A stretch of 44,003 nt of DNA, taken from positions 1-44,003 of the IMG/VR virus record IMGVR_UViG_3300034072_000464; one strand, given 5' to 3'. This document shows, in pieces, positions 29,156-37,595 of the stretch. This stretch comes from a virus. Each line of letters begins with the position of its first letter. Position 1 is the first letter of the stretch. A model generated the notes under the pieces. The model was not told the origin of the DNA and made no database searches. It saw nothing but the letters and a program-made list of their open reading frames with translations. The position numbers were made by a program, and so were the translations under genes.

Positions 29156-29968
29156 CTAGCTTAGCTGATACTCAATGACACTGTCGCTGGAAGTGCCGAC
29201 AACATACATCCTGCTGCCGTCTGTCTTGAAGGCAACTTTGCGTGGGCTCGTTTCCTGTGACCCCACGTCAAAACTGCGCACATAAGACGCCGATGTTATG
29301 TCCCACGCTGTTGACAATGAATACTCATTGACTGCGTCTAGCGGCCCTTGGCCGGATTGGTTTCGAACAGTCGCGTAGAGCCGCGTGCCGTCAGGCTTAA
29401 AAAATATCCCATAGCCCTCATAGTCTGGCGTCAAAAAAAAGTTGCGTTGATAAGACGCCGTCGACAAGTCCCATGCTGTGCTAAGCGAATACTCATCTAT
29501 GTCGCCATTTGCGCCACTAAGAATATAGAGCCGGGAGCCGTTGTCCCTAAAGGCGATGCTGATAGGGCTGCCGACGCCAGACACATTAATCTGGCTATCG
29601 TATGACGCCGTCGCAACATCCCACGGAGTAGACATTGCGTAATCGGCGAGCACGTCATTGCCGATCACATACATGCGCGTTCCGTCTGGCTTAAAAGCAA
29701 CGTCATAGGGGCTGGAAAACTTTGCGGAAACGCTGATGTTCTGCTGATACGATGCCGTAGATGTGTCCCACGCCGTGGACAGTGAATATTCATTGACGGC
29801 GTCGCTGCTTAAGCCAACGACATACATGCGCGTGCCGTCTGTTTTGAAAGCCACCCCTGCGGGAAGCGTTTCTTGTGCTGCCACGCTGACGCTTTGCACG
29901 TAATACGCCGAGGAAAGATTCCACGGTATTTCCCTGTTGGCCCCAAGCATCCCGACCTTGCCCCTCAT
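29156..29968 (-). CDS. five-repeat beta-propeller protein
   Basis: A 270-residue protein starting at ATG 29968 (ATGA overlap with the collagen gene's stop). It has five copies of a unit of about 48 residues ([14 protein letters not shown]...[17 protein letters not shown]). The repeated pieces are F-K/R-x-D/N-G-T/S-R-x-Y, D-x-x-x-E-Y-S-L-S-T and A-W-D-x-x-x-A-S-Y; the last is truncated. This is the layout of a beta-propeller in which each blade is one repeat. It is a likely fibre-tip or host-binding domain and is more AT-rich than its neighbours. The longer frame from 30019 has no support. Confidence 0.85.
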   Translation of the reverse strand: MRGKVGMLGANREIPWNLSSAYYVQSVSVAAQETLPAGVAFKTDGTRMYVVGLSSDAVNEYSLSTAWDTSTASYQQNISVSAKFSSPYDVAFKPDGTRMYVIGNDVLADYAMSTPWDVATASYDSQINVSGVGSPISIAFRDNGSRLYILSGANGDIDEYSLSTAWDLSTASYQRNFFLTPDYEGYGIFFKPDGTRLYATVRNQSGQGPLDAVNEYSLSTAWDITSASYVRSFDVGSQETSPRKVAFKTDGSRMYVVGTSSDSVIEYQLS

Positions 29969-31083
29969 GACGACAAGTCCCCCACCACGAGCCACGTGTC
30001 GCCGGCGTAGTAGATACACGTGCCGCTAGAGAACTTTGCCCGCAGCTTCTGGCCTGGCGTGGCGTTGACTGTGACGCCCGTGGCACCTGTTACCGTGACG
30101 CCGGCCTCACCCAGCCGCGCTACGTCGACATGCGTGCCAGTCGGAAACGCGACGCTGGCGTTGGCCGGGATGATGAGATTCATCGTGCCCGTCGCGAGAT
30201 TCATCGTGACGAGCTTGCCGGCGTCGCTGAGCTGCAGCGTGTAGCCGGTGACTTGGGCGTTGATGGCTTGCGCGTCATCGAAGCCGCCGTCGGCGCCAGA
30301 TGGGCCGGTCGGCCCGACTTCGCCAGTAGGTCCGCCCGATGGGCCTGTCGGGCCGGTCACCGTTGACTGCGGCCCCGTGCTGCCGGTCGCGCCCGTCGCG
30401 CCGACTCCGCCAGTCGGGCCAGTAACGGTCGACGCCGCGCCAGTGCTGCCGGTCGCGCCGACGGCGCCCGTACTTCCTGTCGGACCCGTTGCACCTCGCT
30501 CGCCTTGCACGCCGATTTCGATGAACTGCCCGTCATAGTTGACGAAGTATTTTCCGGTGTCGGTGTCGAGCCACAGAGCGCCCTCGAGGATAGGCGTCGG
30601 TGCCGAGCCCGTGGCGTAATACTCTTGGGATCCAGTCGGGCCGGTATTGCCTTGCGGTCCCGTGACTCCAACGCCCGTGCTGCCCGTGCTGCCAGTGGGC
30701 CCCGTGACCGTCGACGGTGCTCCAGTTGGGCCCGTCACTGATGGGCCCGTGCTGCCTGTGCTTCCGGTGGGGCCGGTTACCGTCGACGCTGCGCCAGTGC
30801 TTCCGGTCGGGCCGGTATTCCCTTGGGCGCCCGTGGGGCCCGTCACCGTCGACGCTGCTCCCGTGCTGCCCGTGGGGCCTGTCACTTGCGGCCCTGTGGC
30901 GCCGGTAGGGCCGAGGTTCAAGTCAACCGGCGTGCCCCACCCGTCAAGCGTCTTCGGGCCATACAGGTCGCTATTGACCTGGTCGAGATAGAGGTCGCCG
31001 ATGTTGCCCAGCGAGCCCGTGGGCGCACCGTTGCCCGCAAGGACGGGTGACGCTCCGCCGGTCGGTAGGGAGAAAAAAGGCAT
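29965..31083 (-). CDS. collagen-like (GPT repeat) fibre protein 2
   Basis: A 372-residue protein starting at ATG 31083. Residues 1-60 are an N-terminal domain ([20 protein letters not shown], ending in [20 protein letters not shown]). Residues 60-260 are mostly Gly-X-Y repeats rich in [12 protein letters not shown], interrupted by a domain with [23 protein letters not shown]. Residues 270-372 form a C-terminal beta domain ([58 protein letters not shown]) that resembles trimerising knobs. The repeated DNA makes it a recombination hot spot. It is the largest of the three collagen-like genes. Confidence 0.88.
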   Translation of the reverse strand: MPFFSLPTGGASPVLAGNGAPTGSLGNIGDLYLDQVNSDLYGPKTLDGWGTPVDLNLGPTGATGPQVTGPTGSTGAASTVTGPTGAQGNTGPTGSTGAASTVTGPTGSTGSTGPSVTGPTGAPSTVTGPTGSTGSTGVGVTGPQGNTGPTGSQEYYATGSAPTPILEGALWLDTDTGKYFVNYDGQFIEIGVQGERGATGPTGSTGAVGATGSTGAASTVTGPTGGVGATGATGSTGPQSTVTGPTGPSGGPTGEVGPTGPSGADGGFDDAQAINAQVTGYTLQLSDAGKLVTMNLATGTMNLIIPANASVAFPTGTHVDVARLGEAGVTVTGATGVTVNATPGQKLRAKFSSGTCIYYAGDTWLVVGDLSS

Positions 31084-31111
31084 GGGTCTCTATGTTTGTT
31101 GTGTAGCGACG

Positions 31112-31231
31112 TTACTGCGAGATCAGGAACACCAGCGTCCAGCGGGCGATCCACACGCCCAACACGCCGCCCGCCACGCCTGCGGGGAATGAGGCGAGAA
31201 CCAGCGCGGCGGCGAAGGCGTCGTTGGTCAT
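31112..31231 (-). CDS. 39-residue single-pass membrane protein
   Basis: An ORF too short for usual gene calls. ATG 31231 overlaps the TAA of the LamG gene (TAATG), and the frame ends in TAA at 31114-31112. The product is almost one membrane helix (FAAALVLASFPAGVAGGVLG, then VWIARWTLVFLISQ). The coupling and clean membrane-protein composition argue that it is real. Small membrane proteins among fibre genes might be holins, superinfection proteins or fibre-secretion aids. Confidence 0.6.
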   Translation of the reverse strand: MTNDAFAAALVLASFPAGVAGGVLGVWIARWTLVFLISQ

Positions 31232-32016
31232 TACTCTAGGTATGCCGCAGTCGGCAGGGTGATAGACCGTGCAACGCCGCGAGTGATCCGAAGATCGTCG
31301 ATGTAACCATTGAACTCTAACTTGTTTGCGTTATCGCCAAAGCGCCCGATATACATGGTTGCGCCAACATCAAACATGGCATTAGATTGCGTGGCGTTCG
31401 CCACTGTCTGCGACACGCCGTCAACGTAAATCGCAACAGACGTGCCATCCCGAACGACTGCAATGTGATGCCACGTCGCGTTGGAGAACGTGTAGGCCGC
31501 ACTGGCCGTTGTAGCGGCACTGCCACCAAACTGCACTTCGACAGAAGACCCATTGACGGTGATGTATTTTGAGCCGCCGGCGTTGGATTCACTCAGAATC
31601 ATCGCGTAGCCCGTTGGCTTTGTGGGCCAGTAAACCCAACACTCAACAGTAAATGACTGCGAAGATGACATCGCAAAATCATTGGCCGCTGACAGCCAGT
31701 CGCCAGTTCCGTCCAGCAGCAGCGATGCACCGCCAAACCTGCTTTGTGCGGTGCTGATTTTGGCGTTGCCTGCCGCCGTAAATGTTTTCGGCGTTGGGCT
31801 GGTGTCCGTGAAGGTCGTAGAGTTGTTTGCCCCGTCAAAATGTAGCAACAGCAAAACATTGTCGCGGAACGGATCGTAACTAGCGCTTGACCACGTCCCA
31901 GCCCGCTTCAACTCCTCGGCCTCACGCAGCGTCCAGATACCGCCCGCCGCAGAGTTGGTGGCTGACGCTGCCGGGGCTGGGTTGTGACCGATAAATCCGC
32001 CGCGTGGTCTGGACAT
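31231..32016 (-). CDS. LamG/concanavalin-like carbohydrate-binding fibre protein
   Basis: A 261-residue protein starting at ATG 32016. The first 45 residues (GFIGHNPAPAASATNSAAGGIWTLREAEELKRAGTW) are the kind of short linker found in tail-fibre proteins. Residues 50-255 are a LamG/ConA-like jelly-roll: VLLLLHFDGANNST, FGGASLLLDGTGDWLSAA, QSFTVECWVYWPT, ATWHHIAVVRDGTSVAIYVDG, and YIDDLRITRGVARSITLPTAAY. These are the classic LamG motifs (H-x-A-x-x-R, x-Y-V-D-G and D-D-x-R-I-x-x-G). It would bind a sugar or protein on the host surface. Confidence 0.88.
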   Translation of the reverse strand: MSRPRGGFIGHNPAPAASATNSAAGGIWTLREAEELKRAGTWSSASYDPFRDNVLLLLHFDGANNSTTFTDTSPTPKTFTAAGNAKISTAQSRFGGASLLLDGTGDWLSAANDFAMSSSQSFTVECWVYWPTKPTGYAMILSESNAGGSKYITVNGSSVEVQFGGSAATTASAAYTFSNATWHHIAVVRDGTSVAIYVDGVSQTVANATQSNAMFDVGATMYIGRFGDNANKLEFNGYIDDLRITRGVARSITLPTAAYLE

Positions 32017-32041
32017 GGTGCGCTACCGTTGTGATGTAAGG

Positions 32042-32419
32042 TCAGGAGATTTCTAGGTAGCTGCAAACGAACTCGAGGTCATTGCTCGCCGACGGCGTGA
32101 CCACGATGCTGCGGTCTTCCTCAAGCCAGAGCGGTGCGTTCTTGTCGACCACGATGACCGTGGCGTCGGCCGGCACGCTCACCGTCGAGCACAACGCCCG
32201 ACCAGTGCCGCCGCCATCGTCCTCGGCGTGCAGCTTGATCGTCACGTCAGCCGCTGAGCTGCCGTCGACGTTTGCCACGTAGAGACTGGTGACCTGGAAC
32301 GCCTTGCCGCTGGAGGCAGCGTTAGAGAGCAGCACGGTGCCGGTGGCACCCGTGACGCTGGAAAGCACCGCCGTCTTCGCGGTGATGGTTGTCGGTCCGA
32401 CGATGTTGGGGGCTGCCAT
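32042..32419 (-). CDS. small beta-rich virion protein
   Basis: A 125-residue protein starting at ATG 32419. It is strand-rich and Thr/Ala/Val-rich (TTITAKTAVLSSVTGATGTVLL; AFQVTSLYVANVDGSSAADVTIKLHA; VSVPADATVIVVDKNAPLWLEEDRSIVVTPSASNDLEFVCSYLEIS). This looks like a fibre or capsid-adhesion domain. Fold and composition, with the SSAADVTIKL and DATVIVVDKNAPLWL strands, recall phage decoration or fibre-base proteins. No family name is given. Confidence 0.65.
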   Translation of the reverse strand: MAAPNIVGPTTITAKTAVLSSVTGATGTVLLSNAASSGKAFQVTSLYVANVDGSSAADVTIKLHAEDDGGGTGRALCSTVSVPADATVIVVDKNAPLWLEEDRSIVVTPSASNDLEFVCSYLEIS

Positions 32420-32426
32420 ATCTACC

Positions 32427-33344
32427 TCATGAAAAAACGAGTGCCGCGGCGACGCTGCTCATTCCGGAACTGGGCCCCGTGGGGCCCGTGATTGATTCGC
32501 CTGTCGGGCCCGTGGCGCCGACACTTCCGGTCGCGCCAACCTCGCCCGGCGGGCCCGTCGGCCCGACGATGGATTCTCCCGAGGCACCCGTGCTGCCGGT
32601 GGGGCCTGTGGCTCCGGCCTCGCCCGATGCGCCCGTCGGGCCGGGCACCGTGGACGCGGCTCCGGTGGCACCGACTTCTCCCTGCGCGCCTGTCGGGCCA
32701 ACCTCTCCGGCCACGCCTTGCGGACCCGTGCTGCCAGTCGCGCCGACTTCTCCAGCCGGGCCAGTGGCGCCAACAGCACCCGATGGGCCAGTTGATCCGA
32801 CCTCACCCGCCGGGCCAGTGGCACCAACCTCGCCGGCCACGCCAGCGGCGCCCTGAGCGCCCGTTGGGCCGGTACTGCCGGCTTCGCCTTGCGGTCCTGT
32901 GCTGCCTTGACCTGCCGGGCCAGTTGGTCCCGTCACCGTCGACGCGGATCCCGCCTCGCCTTGCGGCCCCGTGGCACCAACTTCTCCAGCCGGGCCAGTC
33001 GGGCCGGGCACCGTCGACGCCGCGCCGGTAGGGCCGACAATCGACTCACCTTGCGGGCCCGTGGCTCCAGTCGGGCCGGGCACCGTAGATGCCGCACCTT
33101 GCGGCCCGGTGCTCCCGACGCCAGCCGGGCCAGTAGCGCCAGTGACGCCAGACTCGCCTTGCGGCCCCGTGCTGCCCACGCCTGCGGCACCGGTCGGGCC
33201 AGCAACGCCGGCCGCCTGGAAGTACGTGCCGATCTGCGAGACCGTCACCCGCTTCGTGGCTGAGCTGCTCGACATGATGAGCAGGTCTGTGCCGGTGACG
33301 CCGGTCACCGCGGGCAGGTCGCTGACGCGCTTCTGAATCGGCAT
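32427..33344 (-). CDS. collagen-like (GPT/GEV repeat) fibre protein 1
   Basis: A 305-residue protein starting at ATG 33344. Residues 1-50 form an N-terminal domain ([44 protein letters not shown]), the short module found at the N-terminus of many phage collagen proteins. Residues 51-290 are an almost unbroken Gly-X-Y run ([20 protein letters not shown], with [20 protein letters not shown] further on), then a short end ([12 protein letters not shown]). The tract is much longer than in gene 3 and has more Glu and Gln. It starts next to the connector gene (33344 shared base), so it may attach at the head or neck. Confidence 0.88.
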   Translation of the reverse strand: MPIQKRVSDLPAVTGVTGTDLLIMSSSSATKRVTVSQIGTYFQAAGVAGPTGAAGVGSTGPQGESGVTGATGPAGVGSTGPQGAASTVPGPTGATGPQGESIVGPTGAASTVPGPTGPAGEVGATGPQGEAGSASTVTGPTGPAGQGSTGPQGEAGSTGPTGAQGAAGVAGEVGATGPAGEVGSTGPSGAVGATGPAGEVGATGSTGPQGVAGEVGPTGAQGEVGATGAASTVPGPTGASGEAGATGPTGSTGASGESIVGPTGPPGEVGATGSVGATGPTGESITGPTGPSSGMSSVAAALVFS

Positions 33345-33766
33345 CAGTTCACCTGCAGGGGCACGACGATTTCGTCACCCTGCTCGGTGACGAGGTATTC
33401 GACATCGGTCTCGATACGCTTGCAGTGAACACGCACCGCCGTCTGGAAGGCGTCGGCGTAATGCCAGAGCGGCACGCCACGCGGCGTCACCACCTCGTAG
33501 ACGTTGCTGACGGTGCCGAACTGCTCGTAAATCTTGTCGCCACGCTGCGGCTCGCCGTAGGGCAGCTCGTCCGTCGTTATGACGAAGTCGCGGGCTTCCC
33601 ACTGCTCGATCACGCCGCTCTGGGCTTGGCTTTCAAACACGCTGCGACCCACTGTGGCCGTAAGCGTGGCCGTGTTCGCCCCCCGCACGTAGGCAATCGT
33701 CGTGCCCGCCGCACTTCTGAGTTGCGACGTAAGCCACGCGGCGCCGGTGCGAATGAGGTCGGCCAT
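33344..33766 (-). CDS. head-tail connector-type protein
   Basis: A 140-residue protein starting at ATG 33766 with GGTGGAG upstream. [40 protein letters not shown], then [40 protein letters not shown] and an [10 protein letters not shown] end are typical of small head-closure/head-tail adaptor proteins, which carry a helical front and a beta-barrel. It follows the capsid and decoration genes. Which connector it is cannot be settled here. Confidence 0.65.
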   Translation of the reverse strand: MADLIRTGAAWLTSQLRSAAGTTIAYVRGANTATLTATVGRSVFESQAQSGVIEQWEARDFVITTDELPYGEPQRGDKIYEQFGTVSNVYEVVTPRGVPLWHYADAFQTAVRVHCKRIETDVEYLVTEQGDEIVVPLQVN

Positions 33767-33787
33767 GCAAAACTCCACCCACGCCCG

Positions 33788-33822
33788 GCCCCGGCAGGCG
33801 AAAGGCTAAGACCTGCCGGGGC
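33788..33822. terminator. strong stem-loop downstream of the decoration gene
   Basis: GCCCCGGCAGG (33788-33798) pairs perfectly with CCTGCCGGGGC (33812-33822) around a 13-nt loop; a bulged G then lets GCCC pair with GGGC. It lies in the 77-nt gap between the decoration gene's stop and the connector's start. No T-run follows on the minus strand, so it is better seen as an mRNA-end stabiliser or attenuator than a full terminator. Confidence 0.5.
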
Positions 33823-33843
33823 GGGCGCGTTTTGGGAAGGGCA

Positions 33844-34161
33844 CTACTTGTTGAGCACCACATGCACCGTCGTGTCGGCCGCGGCGCGAGCCTTGGCCAG
33901 CTTGCCGGCGGCAACGCCGGTCGCCTCGTGGGCCACGCCACTGGTGGCGTACCACTTGATCGCGTCGCCTTGGGCACCGGTGGCACCCGTGGCGCACGGC
34001 ATCGAGAAGACGCCGTCGATCGCCAGCGAGCCCATCGCGTTGGCAGCAATCGCCACAGGAGCGACTCCCACCAGCGAACCGATCACGACCACGTCGCCAG
34101 CGGCGACAGCGGAGGCGGGCGTGTAATCAAGAACGTCGCCCTTTTGCACATAAGAAGCCAT
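33844..34161 (-). CDS. DUF2190-family capsid decoration protein
   Basis: A 105-residue protein starting at ATG 34161. ASYVQKGDVLDYTPASAVAAGDVVVIGSLVGVAPVAIAANAMGSLAIDGVFSMP is the DUF2190 pattern: V-x-x-G-D, then G-D-V-V, G-x-A, I/V-A-x-N-x-x-G-x-x-x-x-x-G-x-F. These small beta-proteins are found beside HK97-fold capsid genes and probably bind the capsid as decoration or stabilisers. A GC-rich stem-loop lies on each side of the gene, so it may be separately processed and highly expressed. Confidence 0.85.
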   Translation of the reverse strand: MASYVQKGDVLDYTPASAVAAGDVVVIGSLVGVAPVAIAANAMGSLAIDGVFSMPCATGATGAQGDAIKWYATSGVAHEATGVAAGKLAKARAAADTTVHVVLNK

Positions 34162-34198
34162 CTAGATCACCTCGTTTCTATGGTTGAAGGTTAGAAGC

Positions 34199-34231
34199 CT
34201 CGGCGGGCTGGTTGGGCCCCAGCCCGCCGAG
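34199..34231. terminator. 13-bp perfect stem-loop after the capsid gene
   Basis: CTCGGCGGGCTGG (34199-34211) pairs with CCAGCCCGCCGAG (34219-34231) around a 7-nt loop, six bases past the capsid stop. This is one of the strongest hairpins in the window. The T-run expected for intrinsic termination is missing on the minus strand, so partial termination or stabilisation of the capsid mRNA's 3' end is more likely. Confidence 0.55.
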
Positions 34232-34237
34232 TCAATG

Positions 34238-36091
34238 TCAGGACACGTCGGCCTTGATGCCGGCGAGGTACTCAGCCTTGGCCACGCCAAAGTCAAAGTA
34301 GCCACGCATCTGGACGCCGAGCGTGTTGAAGTCGGCTTCCGCCGTCTCCACGATCGGGCTCTGCACGCCGTTCAAGAACGCCACCTCCATCACCGGCAGG
34401 TCAGCCGGCGAGGCGAGGAGGTAGAAGTCGTCGACGTTGCTCAGGTAGGTCGAGGCGACCACCTGATACCGACCGGCCATCACGTTCCGCTCCGGCTGGC
34501 CGCCAGTCGCACCGCTCTGGATCAGGGACGAACCCATGATCTCGGCAGCGGCGAGCTCCTGGTCAACCGGCACGAGCAGCAGGCGGGGCTCGATGGCAAC
34601 CGGGTTGCCGTCGGGGTCCTTCAGCTTGCGGAACATCGTGGCGATGGTCTTCAGCGTCGAGATAGCCAGGGCACCCGTCGAGGTCTTCTTGTTGCCACGG
34701 GCCGTGGTGAAGAAGCTCGCGTCGTCCTGGAACTCAGTCCAGAAGACATCATTCAACTTCAGGGCACCACCGCGACCGATCCGCTGCGGCACCGCCGTCA
34801 GAGCCCCGAGGTCATCATTGATGAGGTCAGTGCGAGTGACGCTCGTCATGATGCCGTAGGTCTCGGCCGAGATGGTCCGCGACTCGTCAGACGCACCGGC
34901 GTTCTTGAGCTCGCCACCGTTGGCGACCTTCTCGAACTTGAAGCCGCCGTTGAGCCGGTAGCTGGTCAAGGTCTTGAAGTCGTTCACAGAGCGAACCGCC
35001 GAAATCTGCCGCCACGCCGACTCGACGCTGTCAAACCCGGCGAGAAGAAACTTGTTGACCGTCGAGCTCAGGATGCCCGAAATCGAGTGGGTCGCCCACG
35101 CGGCAGCCAGAATCGGCCGCAGCGTAGAAGCGGTCACCCGCCGGGGGCCGTCGTAGCGATTCGCCACGGCAGCCTGGAGCAGCACTTCGCCAAGCGAAAG
35201 CTCCCGGCGGGCCTTGTGGGCCGCCTCGAGCGTCTTCTCGTCGTAGTGCTCCTCGACATTCGGCAGCCCGCCCTGCAGGGCGAAGCTGGCCTCAATGACC
35301 TTGTCGGTCGACACGACCGGCTCGGCCGCGTGGATCGCCGGAGCCGCAGCACGCTGATTGCGGGCCGCCTCCAGATTGTCCTTGCGGATCTGGTCAAGCA
35401 CCAGCTTGGCAACCTCGTTTGCCAGTTCCGCACCGTCGCCGCCCTTGGCGTTGACCGGCAGGGATTCATTGATGGGAGCACCGCCGGCGACAACCGCCGG
35501 GGCTTCCGACTCGGCCGCGGCCTTGTCGGGCGTCGAAGTGGCGTCTTGCGCCATAGGTTCCTCCGTTGCCACCTCTTCGGCGGCGATAGAGACTGCGGTG
35601 CTACGGTCCGCGCCAAGGGTCACAAAACTGGTCTCGCGTAGCGTCGAGGCCCGTACTACTCGGACAGGCCCGACAAGGGTCTGCCCGTTTGCGGTGGTGA
35701 CTTGGTCTTCGCCAAATCGCAGATGGCGGCCGACATCGGCGCCGACACTCGCCTGCCACTCGTAGCCGGCGGCAGCCAGCGCGAGCACCTGACGAGCGGT
35801 CTCGTTGTCGGCGAGGATCTCGCCTTCGACGATGAGCTGCCCGCCCTGCACACTCGGGCGGCCTTGGCCGAGAATCGACCCGAGGGCGTAATCGTGCCCC
35901 ATGACAATCGGGATGGTGGCCGGCAGCGTCATCCCGGCCATGTCGATGACCACTGGTTCGCGGCTCCACGCCTGGCGAATCGGTGCGCCGGTGTAGGCGA
36001 CGATGCGAAACTTGGCCGGTCCGCTGGCCGCTTCGCCTTCGGCCGCCCGCAGAAACGTTACGTCAGTCGAAAGCTTGATGTTGTCACTCAT
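34238..36091 (-). CDS. fused prohead protease and HK97-fold major capsid protein
   Basis: A 617-residue fusion. Residues 1-170 hold the HK97-type prohead protease with likely catalytic H66 (VMGHDYALG), S115 (EWQASVGADV) and E153 (STLRETSFVTLGAD). Residues 170-290 are an Ala/Glu-rich scaffold-like linker (AVSIAAEEVATEEPMAQDATSTPDKAAAE). Residues 290-617 are the capsid fold (LSLGEVLLQAAVANRYDGPR; FLLAGFDSVESAWRQISAVRSVNDFKTLTSYRLNGGFKFEKV; RNVMAGRYQVVASTYLSNVDDFYLLA; GVAKAEYLAGIKADVS). It builds the shell and cuts itself during maturation. The TGATG junction with a small linking ORF points to coupled translation. Confidence 0.92.
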   Translation of the reverse strand: MSDNIKLSTDVTFLRAAEGEAASGPAKFRIVAYTGAPIRQAWSREPVVIDMAGMTLPATIPIVMGHDYALGSILGQGRPSVQGGQLIVEGEILADNETARQVLALAAAGYEWQASVGADVGRHLRFGEDQVTTANGQTLVGPVRVVRASTLRETSFVTLGADRSTAVSIAAEEVATEEPMAQDATSTPDKAAAESEAPAVVAGGAPINESLPVNAKGGDGAELANEVAKLVLDQIRKDNLEAARNQRAAAPAIHAAEPVVSTDKVIEASFALQGGLPNVEEHYDEKTLEAAHKARRELSLGEVLLQAAVANRYDGPRRVTASTLRPILAAAWATHSISGILSSTVNKFLLAGFDSVESAWRQISAVRSVNDFKTLTSYRLNGGFKFEKVANGGELKNAGASDESRTISAETYGIMTSVTRTDLINDDLGALTAVPQRIGRGGALKLNDVFWTEFQDDASFFTTARGNKKTSTGALAISTLKTIATMFRKLKDPDGNPVAIEPRLLLVPVDQELAAAEIMGSSLIQSGATGGQPERNVMAGRYQVVASTYLSNVDDFYLLASPADLPVMEVAFLNGVQSPIVETAEADFNTLGVQMRGYFDFGVAKAEYLAGIKADVS

Positions 36092-36147
36092 CAGTCGAAC
36101 TCCATGCCGGTGTCGATCTCGTCTTCTTCAAGGTCAAGCCAGTTCAC
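36091..36147 (-). CDS. 18-codon linking ORF between portal and protease-capsid genes
   Basis: A GTG at 36147 overlaps the portal stop (GCGTGA), and its TGA overlaps the next ATG (TGATG). The product (NWLDLEEDEIDTGMEFD after Met) is very acidic. Such an exact fit at both ends suggests a translational-coupling peptide or a tiny real protein that bridges otherwise uncoupled genes; composition is compatible with a short acidic peptide. Confidence 0.45.
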   Translation of the reverse strand: MNWLDLEEDEIDTGMEFD

Positions 36148-37595
36148 GCTTCGGCCTCCTCGGGCTGGTCGGCGTTGTCTTCGGGCGGCAGTGCGCCCGG
36201 ATAGTTGCCGTCTGGCAGCATGTCGATGAAGAGCCCGAGCTCCTTCATGAGCGCCACTTCGCTTGCCCGCTGGCGTAGCTCAACGTCCCACTGCTTGCCT
36301 TGCTTGGCGTATTCCGCCGCGAGCGTGGTCGTGTGCGTCTGCAGTCGCGTCTGTGCAGCGTTGGCTTCCTTGGCCGGGTCGACGTGTTCTTTGCCGTCCC
36401 ACTGCCACGCCCAGTTCCATTCGGCGTAGGGCGGCGCACCTTCTGGCAGCACGCCGGCGAGCGTGGCTTCGGCGACCCACGCGGCGAGCACGCGGTCGAG
36501 CATCACCCGCTCGAGCTCGTCACGGTAGACGCGGATGTTGCTGGCGTAGACCTGGTGGTCCATCCGGCCGCTGGCGTAGTTGTAAGACGATGAGTCGAGA
36601 GCGGCGACGTTGTAGGGCAGTTGCAGACAGCGAGCCATTTCGTTGACGATCTCACGCTTGAACATCGCGTAGGTCGACGTGGGCTGCTCGGCCTTCAGTT
36701 GCTCGAAGGTCCAGCCGTCGGGCAGCGTCACCATCGCCCGCTTCTGGATCTCCATCTCGGCAAAGGCGTCGACCTCGTCGACCTCCGCCGCCGGCGAGTT
36801 GGTTCGCAGGAAGCCGGCGAAATCTGCGGCCGTCTCGGCTGCGGCGCAGACCGCCTCGGTATAGCGCCGAAGCTGTCCGAAGAGCCGCAACGCCGGGGCC
36901 ACCTCGGCAACGCCGCGATGCTGGCCGGGCCGCGACGGCCGAAACCAGTGAATCATCGAGTCGGCCGGCACCCGCTGAAACTGCAGGTTGTTGACCCGGT
37001 AGTTGCTGCCGGGGTGGAAGTTTAAGACTTGGTAGGCAATCACGTTGCCCACGTCGTCGAACTCCAGCCCGTCAACCGTGTTGCCTTCGGGCGTGATCGT
37101 CTGCCGCATCAGCTCAGTCGGCGTCGCGACCATCTCGGCCTCGATGAGCCGTAGGTCGAGTTGCACGCCCGCGAGACGCGGGTTGTTGATCATCAGGGCG
37201 AACGCTTCGCCGTCGACCACCAGGGCCTCGCGCATCGTCCGCAACTTGCCCGGCAGGTCGACCGTCCAGCCCCAGTCATAGAAAGCCCGCTCAACCGCCC
37301 GGTCGAGGTCGTCGCTGCCGCTCTGCAGCTGCAGCCGTGGCCCGGTGCCGATCAGGTCGCTGGCCAGCGTCGAGGAGATCCCCGCGAGGTACGAGTTGTT
37401 CGCCCGCTCGTAGCGTGCCCGGTTGCGGATGCTGAGACGCACGACCGGCGAGAGAGCAGCGTCGGCCGCGAAGGCGTCAGCGTTGGACCAGTGGCGGCGG
37501 TCGTCGCCCATCTCGGCGGCGTCGTACTTCGCACGTACTGGCACAGCCACGGTTTGTGGCCGTTCCACTTTCCGGAAAATGGAAAACAGGCCCAC
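36144..37595 (-). CDS. lambda-type portal protein
   Basis: A 483-residue protein starting at GTG 37595 (MGLFSIFRK, TAGTG overlap with the small head gene). It follows the Phage_portal_2/lambda gpB plan: an N-terminal basic strand, RRHWSNADAFAADAALSPVVRLSIRNRARYERANNSYLAGISSTLASDLIGTGPRLQLQ, then RAFYDWGWTVDLPGKLRTMREALVVDGEAFALMINNPR. The crown/wing includes FHPGSNYRVNNLQFQRVPADSMIHWFRPSRPGQHRGVAEVAPALRLFGQLRRYTEA, and the late FKREIVNEMARCLQLPYNVAALDSSSYNYASGRMD. The dodecamer forms the DNA channel between head and tail. Acidic C-terminus. Confidence 0.92.
   Translation of the reverse strand: MGLFSIFRKVERPQTVAVPVRAKYDAAEMGDDRRHWSNADAFAADAALSPVVRLSIRNRARYERANNSYLAGISSTLASDLIGTGPRLQLQSGSDDLDRAVERAFYDWGWTVDLPGKLRTMREALVVDGEAFALMINNPRLAGVQLDLRLIEAEMVATPTELMRQTITPEGNTVDGLEFDDVGNVIAYQVLNFHPGSNYRVNNLQFQRVPADSMIHWFRPSRPGQHRGVAEVAPALRLFGQLRRYTEAVCAAAETAADFAGFLRTNSPAAEVDEVDAFAEMEIQKRAMVTLPDGWTFEQLKAEQPTSTYAMFKREIVNEMARCLQLPYNVAALDSSSYNYASGRMDHQVYASNIRVYRDELERVMLDRVLAAWVAEATLAGVLPEGAPPYAEWNWAWQWDGKEHVDPAKEANAAQTRLQTHTTTLAAEYAKQGKQWDVELRQRASEVALMKELGLFIDMLPDGNYPGALPPEDNADQPEEAEA

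Noticed and set aside
32389-33336. Plus-strand Pro/Val-rich ORFs opposite the collagen-like genes (repeats like GPVGPV)
   Set aside because: GGC/CCC-type collagen codons read as Gly/Pro/Val on both strands, so collagen-like antisense frames are automatic.
34184-35641. Plus-strand 485-codon ORF opposite the capsid gene
   Set aside because: It mirrors a certain capsid gene in GC-rich DNA, where antisense frames stay open by third-base bias. It has no ribosome site and reads as Arg/Val/Gly-rich noise.
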